Below are positions 11,857 through 23,100 of a DNA stretch of 64,000 nt, piece by piece; position 1 is the first letter of the stretch; each line of letters opens with the position of its first letter. This stretch comes from Tyto alba (Eukaryota; Chordata; Aves; Strigiformes; Tytonidae): the NCBI RefSeq assembly GCF_018691265.1, contig NW_024881330.1:20604886-20668885 (forward strand). Reading direction: 5' to 3'. Both the position numbers and the translations under genes were made by a program. A model generated the notes under the pieces. That model was not told where the DNA came from and searched no databases. It saw nothing but the letters and a program-made list of their open reading frames with translations.

Positions 11857-14800
11857 AATGCTAGAGCTGAAGGCTCTATAGATAGCAACATTACAAACTG
11901 TAAACAACATGTTACTTCTGGACAAGGTTATGCAGTCAGAATGGCAAAGTGCAGGCACTCAGTCACGAACTGAAAATACCCACTGACCTCAGAGGGAGTT
12001 ACATATTCCAGAAGAGAGTCTCAGGAACAACCCTGAGACATCACATGGGCTGCAGTTTAACATGCTCACCCCTCCGTTTCCCTCCTACATCTACTGCATT
12101 TGAGTCTTCCTGACCTCTAAGATGACATGGCCTGCCACCACACTAAGCGTAGAGAAGTTGGGTACTCACACTGGCATCAGGGAATGAAGGAGATGTCTCG
12201 GCTGTCCACACAACGCATCTCCCAGTGCACACCCATAGCCCAGCACCAGCTGAGCCAGATGCCTGCCTGCACTTCCATACTCCCTTCCAATGAGCTGCAG
12301 AAGGGAAGAAACCACCTAAAAGGATAGTTGCAGCTTCACCTGGGAAAGGTGCTAGCCCAGATATGGGCCCAGAGTCCAGGAGAGAAAGCTGTCCTTCCTC
12401 TCCCTCCAAGAATCTGCCATCAGGGTGTTTTTTCCCTAGAAAATTTCACCTTGCTGCACCAGAGTGGCAGCTCTACACAGAGAGGAGACAGCTTTAAGAA
12501 TTAATTTAACATGTCTAAATCATTTTATGCTCTCTCTGCTTGGAAACAGCCTGGTCAGGCTTACTGGGACTTTCCAACATGCTGAACAACAGGACTTACA
12601 ATACAGGGGGTTGCCACTGGAAGTATTGGTTAATCTTACAAAAAAGTGTTACCAACACTACCTTAAGAAAAAAATATGTGATTATCTTTGATCCAAGTTT
12701 ATAGAAATACTTCAAAAATAATTGCTCCTTCATTTGCTTGACAAGCCAGGTTCAAAATTCTGTTTCCCTGGCAACAGCTGAGGACATTAAACTGTGCAAT
12801 GTGTCTAGGAAAGAAAATAAATGGGAATGGAAAATTACTCCTGAAAGTTAGTTAAAGGGATTTGCAGAGAGAAGGAAAAACAAGAATGGGCAAGCAGTCA
12901 TACATCAATAACCCCAAAGATCAAATATTTTATCCTTCTAAGTTATGCAGGAAATAAAAGGTTAAAGTTGGTAGTTGCTGTTGTTTTTATCATCCAGTTG
13001 GTTTGCTGCAGTTAGTGATAAATGCCAAAAACTGTTTTGACTGCTTCTGAGACAAAAGAGGCTGAACACTGCACACTTTCCTCCTTAAACACTGCTGTCT
13101 GAGACAGCATTGCACAAGCTGCACTAGGTCTCCTTCTTCAGAAGTGCCTTTTGTTAAAAGAAGACACCTACATCTATGTGTAGGGATGAGGTAGCCTGGA
13201 CAGCCATTCATGGGACATCGAAGCTAATGATCCGAGAACAGGGTGAAGGTCTTTAGGGTCCCACCCTGTGCCTCAGCGTGGCCTCCTGCACTCCCACCTT
13301 GCACTGCACAGAGGTGTGTGTGCGATGGAGAGAGGGAAGGCGAGTCGTGCCCCATTGCTCCGTCTAGCTGGCACGAGCTCCAGCGCCTGACCACCAGCTC
13401 TCTTTGCAATTGCAGAGCCCCTCACAGACAATATCCCAATAGAGCTGCTGCCAAGCATCCACAGCTGGATGAAAATCTTGGCAGAACCATTTGCACAGGG
13501 TGGCATTGTCTGCAGCGTGGTGTTATTTGGCTTTTCATTCCTACTAAATATAGCCCCAAATTTATTAGTCTTCCCCTTTACCTGAGTTCTTGTCAGAGGA
13601 CTGAAATAATTTGTCAGCTGAAATATTGCTGGGAAGCCACGGAACACTGATTAAGAGCTTTCAGAAATTATTCTGTAGTTTCCAAGAGTGAAAAATCTCA
13701 AAATAAAATGAGCAGAACAATGTTCTACCTCCTGTTCAAATGATAGGAGCAAGTTCTTTTTGCACAGAATCATATTTTTTATATTGAATAAACCACTAGA
13801 CTTTCCCCTCCCATCTGAAGCATATCAAGAGGAGAATATTACTGCAGAGCAGTGGTACAACAGCTACATGTCCTCAATATACCACTAATAATTACCTGGA
13901 AAGACAACATTGGGAGAACGTGACTTGTTTAAGAATCAGGCACCAGCTGTGGCATCCAAGATGAGTCGTGAACATCCACCTCAGTGCTCAGGTCTGATAG
14001 CTGAATAAAACAAAAAATCAACAACTGAAATTGCATTGAAATACTAGGTATTTATTGAGGTATTTATCATGTTTCCAGCCTGTTTGTGTCTAGACTGAAT
14101 CAGGAGCTCCCTTCCATCTTTTCTAAATTACACTTCTTTTCTAACCTCATTTCACATAAAGAGTGATTTTAGAGTTATCTGGCATATTTACTGCTCCTTT
14201 CCTCAGGGAACTGGGACAGTATTTAATACACACTAGATTACGCCATCCCCCTCAGCCACAGAAGTCTCTCCCTGTCCGTAGGGCATCTTCCAGTAGCCTG
14301 ATTGAGGGTTGACAACACCAGTTGTCATATTTCTGTTGAAATATCTCCTCCTCTGCAACTGCTAGCCACTGCCACTTGATAAAATGCAGGAAAAGCAGAA
14401 TGAAAAATGCCACAGCAAGGAACAAGTAGCTCCATATGTTTTCATGTTAACAGTCCAGTGTTATTGATAAGGTTAGAGGGGGCGCAGCTAAATACCTCCT
14501 ATGCAATAGTCTATGGCTATGATGCTTTATTGTCAAGATCTTTTGGTTACATTTAGCAGGTGCTAGCAAGAAGAAATAAGTGCTGCACAAGGTGCAAGAT
14601 CCTTATTGATCATAGTTTAAAGCTTCTTTAAAGACAAGTTTCTGTTTCTGCACATGCCCTCCCTCCATAAAAATTAGAGGAAAGAGATCAAATCCAATCC
14701 CTGAAAAGAAAGACCAGAGCCCTAGTTATGGGGGGAAAATTAAGCTAATGGATAAAAGTCTTTAAAAGAAATAAAAAGAGCAGGTCTAAGGATCAGCCTG

Positions 14801-16827
14801 TGGCTGAGAAGCCAGTCAGGTGATACCAGCTAGGATTTGACCTTGCTGGTGATGTGAAACTCCCTCGGTCTTCAATTCTGTAGCCTTAATATCATTTCAG
14901 GATGTTAGGACTAGAAAGGCTGAAGCTGGTGACCTCAATGCTGAGTTGTGTGCCACTGACGGAGAAGAAACAGCAACTTGTTCCAGCCACCAGTTTTGGT
15001 CGCTGATAATGGGAGTGCAGCAACAACTACCATTACGGTAGCATGGCTGTGCCCACCTCTGCCCAAGGTCCAATTTCACCATCACTACATGGTCTGAAAT
15101 CATCCTCTGCCTCCAGCACGACAAACATTTATGTCTTTTATAGGAAGGAGATGGAACAGCTTTCCATTTTTGTTTTTAACAGCTCTAGGTGATTGCTTGT
15201 TGGCCAAGTTCTGCCCTTAGTTGCAAATCAATACTGGCTGAGACTGTTCCACCAAACTGATCATGCTTCCTTGACCTATGCATTTTAAACTTTAAAGGCT
15301 ATTCTGAGTTGCTTAGAGGATCAGTTTAGGTAGCAAGCGCTGTATGTGGAACAGCAATACATGAACAGTCATTTGCAGAGGAAGGTGACAAGGCTTATCC
15401 TTTGCTTTATGGAAATTTATTTTACAGAAAGAACAGCCCCAGGAAAGTCCTCTACCTCCCACACATCATCATTACAATAGAAGATTTCCTTGTACCAGGG
15501 AAATTATTTTTTTTCAGTGATTATCTTAATCCTAGAGCTTTATGCAATCATTTAAAAAAGCGTTTTGCTGTTTCCAAGAACAAGGTCTCCAATCTGACTT
15601 CTCTTCTATGGAAAGCCGCTGTTGAGAAACAGGAGAGATTTGAGGTGCTGGTAAAAACATTTGGTGTTGGTAGGCTGTGCAGCAGCGCAGCAGTGCTTTC
15701 TGCTGGCTAAGGATTCCTAAATATGACTTGCTGTGTGTCCATTAATGTCATCTGGCTCCTAAATAAGCATATAATACTAACTGAGGACAATTTTGTACTG
15801 ATCAGATTCGAACACAAACAGTAGAAAACTTGCTTTATTAAGGCTGAGAAAGGAGACTTGTACTGTTTAAGGAGCCTTCACATGTTGTCTTGCCCAGTAA
15901 ATGGTGATAAAGAGCTATGGGAGGAGAGAGGGAAGGATAACGACAGCTGATGTCAGCCATGGTTTTCACAGTCTTCAGCAGCTGACAGCCAGCACAGCCT
16001 TCATCTATTCCCCTCACAACTCCATACAAGTTTTGATAGACTTGTGGAGAAAAAAAGAGATTTACAGAATATGGCAGTAGGAAGAAGACAAGGTTTAGTG
16101 GCAGACATTCCTTTCTTAACCTTTTTGGGACCCCCGAGAAGAATCTATCAGATTTTAGTACACTTCTCAAGGCCTTATTGTTTTTCTGTGGTCTTCAGAG
16201 AGGTCTAAGAACAGAGGATCAGTTCCTGCCCAGCATCTATTACCAACAGGGGACCATCCATCACTGACTCTAAAATTACTTCCATTCCTTGTCATGACCT
16301 GAATCCATGTTGTGACTGATCTAAAGTGTTACCTTCCATTAGAGAAACTTGTAGCGATCTTAGCATTTTCTTTGTGATTGCTGGGGAATGGGAGTTTTGA
16401 TACCCCATAGCAGTGCTAGGTGGCATTTCTTCAGTGCTGGCCCCGCTATATGATGTGTTAGCAATAGGAATAGGAAAGTTCTCCCTGAATGATGTGGTGC
16501 TTATTTTAATCAAATGTGACAGCAGTTCTCCATGATTCTCACATTAGTTAAAAGATCATGGAACAGAGTCACAAGGTTTGGGTCAAGATGCCATTAAGAT
16601 AGTCTTTCATCACATCACACATGTTGTTTCTTTTTTTAAAATGTTTTATGCATTTGGAAGACTTTATGACCAGTTTCTTTTTGGAGTAAAATGCAATTAA
16701 GATATATGTTGATGCTTAACATTTGCAATCTAATTTAAAGTATTTGATTTGAAATTTTAAGCCCAAGGCTCTATTTAAACAAAACAAAAACAAACCAACC
16801 CCCTCATCTTTGATGATAATTCTATTT

Positions 16828-16871
16828 ATAAACACTATATCAATGAATGATAAACACTATATCAATGAGGA
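16828..16871. repeat. 22-bp tandem duplication
   Basis: The unit beginning ATAAACACTATATCAATGA occurs twice without a gap, at 16828-16849 and 16850-16871. The units differ only at their last bases. Confidence 0.85.
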
Positions 16872-18018
16872 AATCACAACAACAGAGGGAGGTCCCATAA
16901 AACAATTAAAAATCAACATAAAGCATGACCATAACACTTTGTAAAACCTAAATTAACTATTACAGCATTGATACACACTACATTATTAAGTTTAAATTAC
17001 CCTAAGACTTATTCAGGTCTGGTGAAAAACCACCCTCTGCAGCCAATGAGACAGGAAAAAGACAAAAGAAATCTTAGTCCACAGAATGACTGAGCAGCCT
17101 AATTTCAGTGTAACAAACATTTGAGTTCACAGAGTTCTGTTACCCCAAGTCAAGATGAAAAAGGCCAGAGATGTGTGTGGAAATATGTGGAAAGTTCCAC
17201 TACATGTAATCATAGAAATGTATTAATAGATTATTTCCAGAATTTCAGGGAGACTACAAAATGGCTGAGGTCTCAAAGGGCCTGACAATTACTGACTGAA
17301 GGTATTGCAATTCTCATCAGTTTTATTTTGGGAAGACAAAGTCTGGTCAGTGTGGCAACTACAGTCAATAGGAGGGCAGCAAGTCTGACAAGGACTGCAG
17401 TAACTTAGTTCAGCAGCTGGCAGTGCTCATAAAGTACACGTGGGAGATATTGGGAGATACAGTGAGAAAATAAATTATTTTATTTTTTAGATGTAGCAAA
17501 AAAATAAAGTCTTCTGCTTTCCTTCTAAAATGAAAAATCAATGAAGGAAGCAAAAATATTTAAGTAATTAAAAAAAAAAAAAGTTTTTCTTTTCATTTCA
17601 TTGCAGAAGTTAGGTTTGCAGTGTGAAGCTATACCTAATATTACATATAGTAAATACTGAAATAAAAGATTGAAAAATAAAATGTAATATTTTAAATTTA
17701 TAATCTGTTTTCAGTTTTTCCTTACAAAATCTTTGGGCTTCAGGTAGGTATATGAAGGGTAGGGTTTTTCTTATGTGTCAGCAAAAGATAGAGTTTTGAA
17801 AATTCCTGATGTTGTGTCAGAATTTTGTGGAAACTGTTTTCAAGAAACATTTGATTTTTATATATCTTTACATAAAAATAGAAAAAGTACTCCATAGAAA
17901 ATTTTCTAGTAAACTTCAAAAAATGTCATGTGGCATGCAAAAAGATGCTTTTGTTGAAGGACTGCATTATGAGTATTACAAAAGTGAAAAAGCCTATGCT
18001 TCTGCAGCTCTGCTCCTG

Positions 18019-18055
18019 CTTTGCCCCAGGTGTCTGTCTCAACCCAAGAACTTTG
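18019..18055 (+). repeat. 37-bp direct repeat, copy 1
   Basis: The segment matches 18672-18708 at 35 of 37 bases; both contain CTGTCTCAACCCAAGAACTT. Weaker similarity extends about 20 bp upstream. The two copies probably belong to one dispersed repeat family, because copy 2 directly follows an LTR edge. Confidence 0.75.
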
Positions 18056-18634
18056 TCCACCTTCCACAGAAACTTCTCATTCAGTGCACAGGGCAGAAAG
18101 TGTTTTGCAACAAGCCATTATACTTTATTTTTGTTATCTGAGGTTTTTTTATCACACACTATCCTGAGAACATTATCAATAAAAAAATATCCATGGCAGC
18201 TATCTATACTGGTACTGGTCAGCTTTTACAAAACATTCAGCAATGGGAGGTGCATATCCACATTGTTCAGATAAGAGCTATTGATTTTAGGAGCTTTTTC
18301 TAGTATGTAATATAAAATATGGCATTTTGGATAGTTCAAATAGAGCTCATTAACAGCTAGGTGGAAGAATAATAACAGTTATCACACACTGCTTGCTACA
18401 ATTTTGATGATCCTTTTGGATGGACTCTACAGCCCATCCACAGTTCAAAATGAGAAGCTCCATTAGTCACTCTTTCTCCTTACCAAACATATTTACAAAA
18501 ACCACAGAATGAGTTGATCTAAGTGGTTTCATGTGCAGAGGAACATATGTCTTCTGATGGTGTCATGCAGAAAGCTAACAGCTCACAGAAGATGGTTTCA
18601 GGTTTCCAGATTGGTGCCAGGATGGTATTGCTGC

Positions 18635-18667
18635 TGTCGTGGTTTAACCCCAGCCGGCAGCTAAGCA
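18635..18667 (-). mobile_element. ERV LTR end fragment
   Basis: TGTCGTGGTTTAACCCCAGC at 18635 is the inverted end of an avian ERV LTR; on the minus strand it reads as the LTR terminus. The solo LTR at 38778-39378 begins with a closely related TGTCGTGGTTTGAGCC. Only about 33 bp are recognisable here, followed by copy 2 of the 37-bp repeat. No TATA box, poly(A) signal or internal retroviral sequence is present. Confidence 0.55.
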
Positions 18668-18671
18668 TCCC

Positions 18672-18708
18672 CTTTGCCCCAGGCATCTGTCTCAACCCAA
18701 GAACTTTG
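18672..18708 (+). repeat. 37-bp direct repeat, copy 2
   Basis: Matches 18019-18055 at 35 of 37 bases (TG to CA in the middle). It lies a few bases after the LTR end fragment, so both repeat copies may derive from an old endogenous retroviral element. Confidence 0.75.
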
Positions 18709-19850
18709 CGAACGTGCCAGTTAGGAGCAGAGCTGGGTCTTTCATGTTATAGTAAACCCAGACTGGACCCTGGCAGTATGACCTCATTAACCTCATGACT
18801 CCTGATCTCTCAATTATGTCCAACCCTCCACTCACAGAAGAATTTGGGATAAGTCTGACTCCAGCAGTAATTTATTTATTTCCATAAATGATCTATTTAC
18901 GGCTGGCTTGGAGGTCAGTATCTTTTTTTAAAAGCAGTCACACTGAGTAGGGATTATCTATTCTTTTGAGATGCTGTCATGGTCTGATAATACAGATGTA
19001 GGACAGATAGTGTTGCACAAAGAAATTTAACCTGTGAATTCATTTGTCATTTGGAATTTCAGCAAGGAAACTGAAGGCAATGAGAAGCTCTGCAGCTCTG
19101 CCTGGGCTGCCATGAACTTTTTACTGGTGAATTCCATTCTGTGCCCTTCATCCTGTGGCTTGTCCACACTTATCCACATCACTTCTAATAGCATGGGCTT
19201 GTCTGTAGTTCAATTAAAATATGAGTATTTTTGTCTTCTGATGGGCCACTACCATCCATTATATTGGATAATGATAACTGATTTTGCCAGTACGATCACT
19301 AGTGGTGTTGGGAGTCCCAGTATAACAAGCCTTAATCAGTAGCAATAGATATCAGAATCTGACCCTTTCAGATTTCCCTAGATTTGAACTTCCTTCTGTA
19401 CTAAAACATTAAATAGGCATAAAGTAAGACATCCAATGTTGTCTGTATGTAGAAAAAGTAAATCTTTTAAGTAAGAGAGCTACAGCACTTTGATCTGTGT
19501 CTAATACTGAGATTTCCTGAAAGTACTTCTTTGCAGCTGGACCTTAGTCTCTGGTCTGTTTTTAATAAATGTCAATGAATCATCCCAAACTAGAGGCAAT
19601 AGCACAAACATGGAAGGTGCAATGGGTCAGTACAATTATTTGCTGAAGATTAGATAAAATTAGATAAAATTATGCTCAGTCATAGAAATCAAATCTTCCT
19701 TTAGAAGCTCTTCCAAATTGTTAACCTACGTTATTTACTATTAAATATTATTCCTAGTAACCAGCTCAGAATCAAAAATTCTCACCAATAATCAACAGAA
19801 TTCCTGCCTTTAGGGCTCAGCTGTAGTGGACCAGTTGTGGCAGACCCCTG
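18709..19850. other. Intergenic, no gene seen
   Basis: AT-rich sequence with only short chance ORFs. A small direct duplication of TAGATAAAAT lies at 19653-19671. No repeat family is recognised. Confidence 0.4.
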
Positions 19851-20153
19851 CTATGGGAACCTGACTCTTCCCACGACGTTCTTGAAAGCCCTTCAGTGCT
19901 CAGCGCCACGAACCGTGCTCCCGGTGCTGAGCGCAGGCGCTCGCCAGCAGCGGGACTCGGCCTTGCTGCCCTCCGCGTGTGTCCGGCCTCACCTGCACGG
20001 CAACAGCAGCAGGGAGGAGCTGCACCAGGAGCCAAAGGACTGTGCTCTTCATGAGAGTGCAAGACGGGGACAACCGGTAACAGAGGCGGAGGGGTAGGAG
20101 CTGTACTAAGCATTCATCACAGCCCGAGGCCTCCCTCACGCTTCTCCATGGCG
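19850..20153. promoter_or_regulatory. Small CpG-rich patch
   Basis: About 300 bp is CpG-rich within AT-rich DNA. It contains GCGC and CGCTCGCC runs and a GGCGGAGGGG box near 20085. It could be a small CpG-island promoter. The minus-strand ATG and splice donor described in the next entry lie inside it. No function is known. Confidence 0.4.
19993..20052 (-). CDS. Possible signal-peptide-coding first exon, unconfirmed
   Basis: On the minus strand an ATG at 20052 opens exactly 20 codons that read like a secretory signal peptide: a basic start (MK), a hydrophobic core (VLWLLVQLLPAAVAV) and a terminal Q. They are followed by a consensus 5' splice site, GTGCAG|GTGAGG, at 19993/19992 in phase 0. The stretch lies in a CpG-rich patch, as first exons often do. 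Against it, another ATG occurs upstream on the same strand (near 20151) with a short frame, the ORF also reads through the donor, and I found no convincing second exon to the left. I do not recognise the protein. It may be chance; if real, it would be the first exon of a small secreted protein. Confidence 0.2.
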
Positions 20154-23100
20154 GTTCTCGTGGGAAAGTGCCTTCGAAGGCTCATAACCAGCACCTCCAA
20201 AACAATGACAATGAGAAATGTTCTTCCTACATCCAACTATTTTTATTGTACTTTTAACGTACACGCAGCAGATATATTTCCTGCTAAGGATTTTTCCTAA
20301 TCTGGTTGCCAAATGTGTGGAATATTGTAGCCCTGGGACTCGACTAAACCTTACTCTTTTTATTATTTAACTCAGAAAACAGGAGAGCCCTTAAAAGAGA
20401 GCTAGAGAGTAGGTAACCTGGCTCAGTGTGTTGCCTGGTGCCAGCCTTTGCCTGTGGATTCCACTCACTGAAATGCTTCTTAGGCAATTCCCAGTGGGTT
20501 TCGAAGTGTATGATGAGAAGTCTTTTATCTTTATTATCTCTCTCCTACCACTCAAAATATCCCAATCACTTTCTCTTTCTTTCCTGAGTAAAGCTGGAAC
20601 TTTATAAATCATTACATGAAGAGAAATACCAAGAGAGAAATAAAGACCAGTATTGATACAGTGCAGCAGTTTCAGAAAAAAAAAAATAGCAATCATCTGG
20701 CTAAGAAAAGAGCAAAAATCGATTACTTAGGTCTGACTTACCTTTCTGATATTGTTATTATATTGGAAAACCTGCTAAGTCCTCAAGGACAGATCCATTG
20801 GCCTCTGTCACAAACCTTAACAGGCTCTATGGAGAAAAAGAGGCAAATGCAGTTGCCCCAAAATTACATTACCATACCCAGTCAAGTGGTGTGAGCATCA
20901 TAACACTCTTCAAACATAAACATGTGGTTCTCCTTTCTCTTTATTTTAAGAAAAGAGCTAGAAAAACTGAGGCAGCATTCTGGGACTGTTAAATAATACT
21001 GAATATGTTATTGTTCAGTCAAATCCCATTCTTCGCCATCTGCTGAGATATACAACACTGGATTAAGTCAGCAGTAACTAGTGATATAAGCAATGAGCTA
21101 GAAATGTTCAGTCCGGTGAGAGCTAGAAACAGTTTAGCTGCCTGAAAAGTAAAACATCTCAAGCCAGCCAGTCACACATATTCAAAAATCAAAGCCACTC
21201 TTAAAAATTCACCACCTTCTCAAATTTTCTGTGCTTAAATGGCTGGCGTCACTTGTGAGGAAAGTTGACTTGGTTCAGTCAAGAAATGGGGGTGGGAAGT
21301 CGATTTTTCCCTCCAAATATCTGTTAATACACTGATCTATATTTTAAATCACTAAACCATTCATTGGATTAATGGATTAATGAGCATACCTGTGTTTAAG
21401 CAGACCATGAGGAATTCACACAATTAGAACACCAAGCTGACATGAAAATTGAGTTGATACACCTAAACACCTACGAACCCCTCCCAGAGCTGTTCATTCC
21501 AGTTTGGGTGCTGCTACCAGCAATTAGGTATCCTTGTATCCAAGAGGGAAGAATAGTTTTCTCCTGTACTGCCAGTCAAATGACGGGTGGTTTTAAATCA
21601 TGCCTGTGTGGTATAGACCTCAAGATCCCACTGCTTTGCTCACATCTCCTTCTTGCAAAGAATTTTACATATTAATCCTGGACTATTAATGACTTTTACA
21701 TAATGTAAGAAATAAGGAAGATACCTGAAGAATAGTTTAAATATGAGGTAGCTGTGTAACAATCTAACAAGTTTCTGAGGTTTTTGATCAAAACTAACCC
21801 CAAAAGAACCTAGCAAATCTCAGCTCTAACTTCACAGGCACAATCGTGAGCCATGGAAACACCCATACAACAGTGTAAATACCGCCCGGTCTCCTGGCAA
21901 TTCCCATCACTCACTTCTTGACACCTAATGCCAACCAGGCTCATGCAAGTCAATTCACAAAGCAGCACTCCCCCCATAGCCTGGCCACAGGACTTTCACT
22001 TGGTTGAAGACAAGCAAAGTTAGGGGTCTATCTCTACTAACAATAACACAGCTGCATGCTGTTAAAGCAGTTGGTGGTTAAGTGAGAACTAATAAATAAC
22101 GGTATGTCCTGACTGTTGCAGTGGAATGCGATAGTGGGGGGAGTGGGCAGAGCCGACAGCACTCTGGAGACTTCATTTGCATTACCCAAAGGTCAAGAAT
22201 CACAGCCACAGTTCACAGCTTCGGTATACCGGTATCACTTTTAAAATGAGATCCCCTCTGCTATGAGAAACATCATGATGAACTAGTCAAGAGGATTTCT
22301 GCTTTCTACTATGGATACCTCCAAATCCGGGCCATAACGTCACTTGTTTCAAACAATCCTTTGTGTTAAGACCTTTAAGGATGTGGAGAAACAAATAGAG
22401 CTGAGTATGATTTTAAGTGTGATTTTTTCAGTGTGATACTGAAAATATGCCAATTGCTTTAGCTAACTGATAGATTTAAAAAAAGAAATGCAGTATTTCC
22501 CTAATTCAAGGTATTTCCCTTAGTGAATATTAAAAAAGCTTCACAATAAAATATTGTAAATATACTGAGATAGGCCTGTTTCCTCAGTTCTGAGCCTGGT
22601 CCTGAATTACATTATAAAGCAAATCATAAAATGCCAGATTTATTTTATATACAGACTCTGGTTTTCTGTATTTTTTTCTTCCTGTGTGTAAGGTTTTCTG
22701 TGTTCAAACATGTTTCCTAAAACTTCCAATCTGTTTTCTGCTCCATCCACAAATTATTATTTCAGAAACTAAGATTTTTTTTTTTAAAGTTGCAAGATTT
22801 ACAATATAATGACAGTAATTATCAACTCTGTTTCAAGTTAAATGTAAACTTTCAACAATCTTTCAAAAATATGTGGCAAATTGACTGTGTGCATTGAAGG
22901 CACAATTGAGTATGTTTTATACTCTGTATTGTCAGATTTTAAAGAAAACTGGTAGACGTTAAAGATAATACAGGAGAACAAAGTGATACACACCCAGTAA
23001 TACCTTGAAGTAATTGCACTTTAAACAGACCGATGATAAAGCAAACTGTCACAGAGTTAGTCATTCAGTTTTGCTCTGTACTGCTCTAATTAACTAGAAG

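Larger units (their letters stand above)
10171..18018. other. Intergenic, no gene seen
   Basis: A long gene-free stretch. It contains homopolymer runs (19 T at 11838-11856), a 22-bp tandem duplication at 16828-16871, and AT-rich blocks with paired TAAT homeodomain-type cores at 10231-10275. Open frames are short (135 codons at most) and overlap on both strands, as expected by chance. Conserved enhancers could lie here, but that cannot be told from one sequence. Confidence 0.45.
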
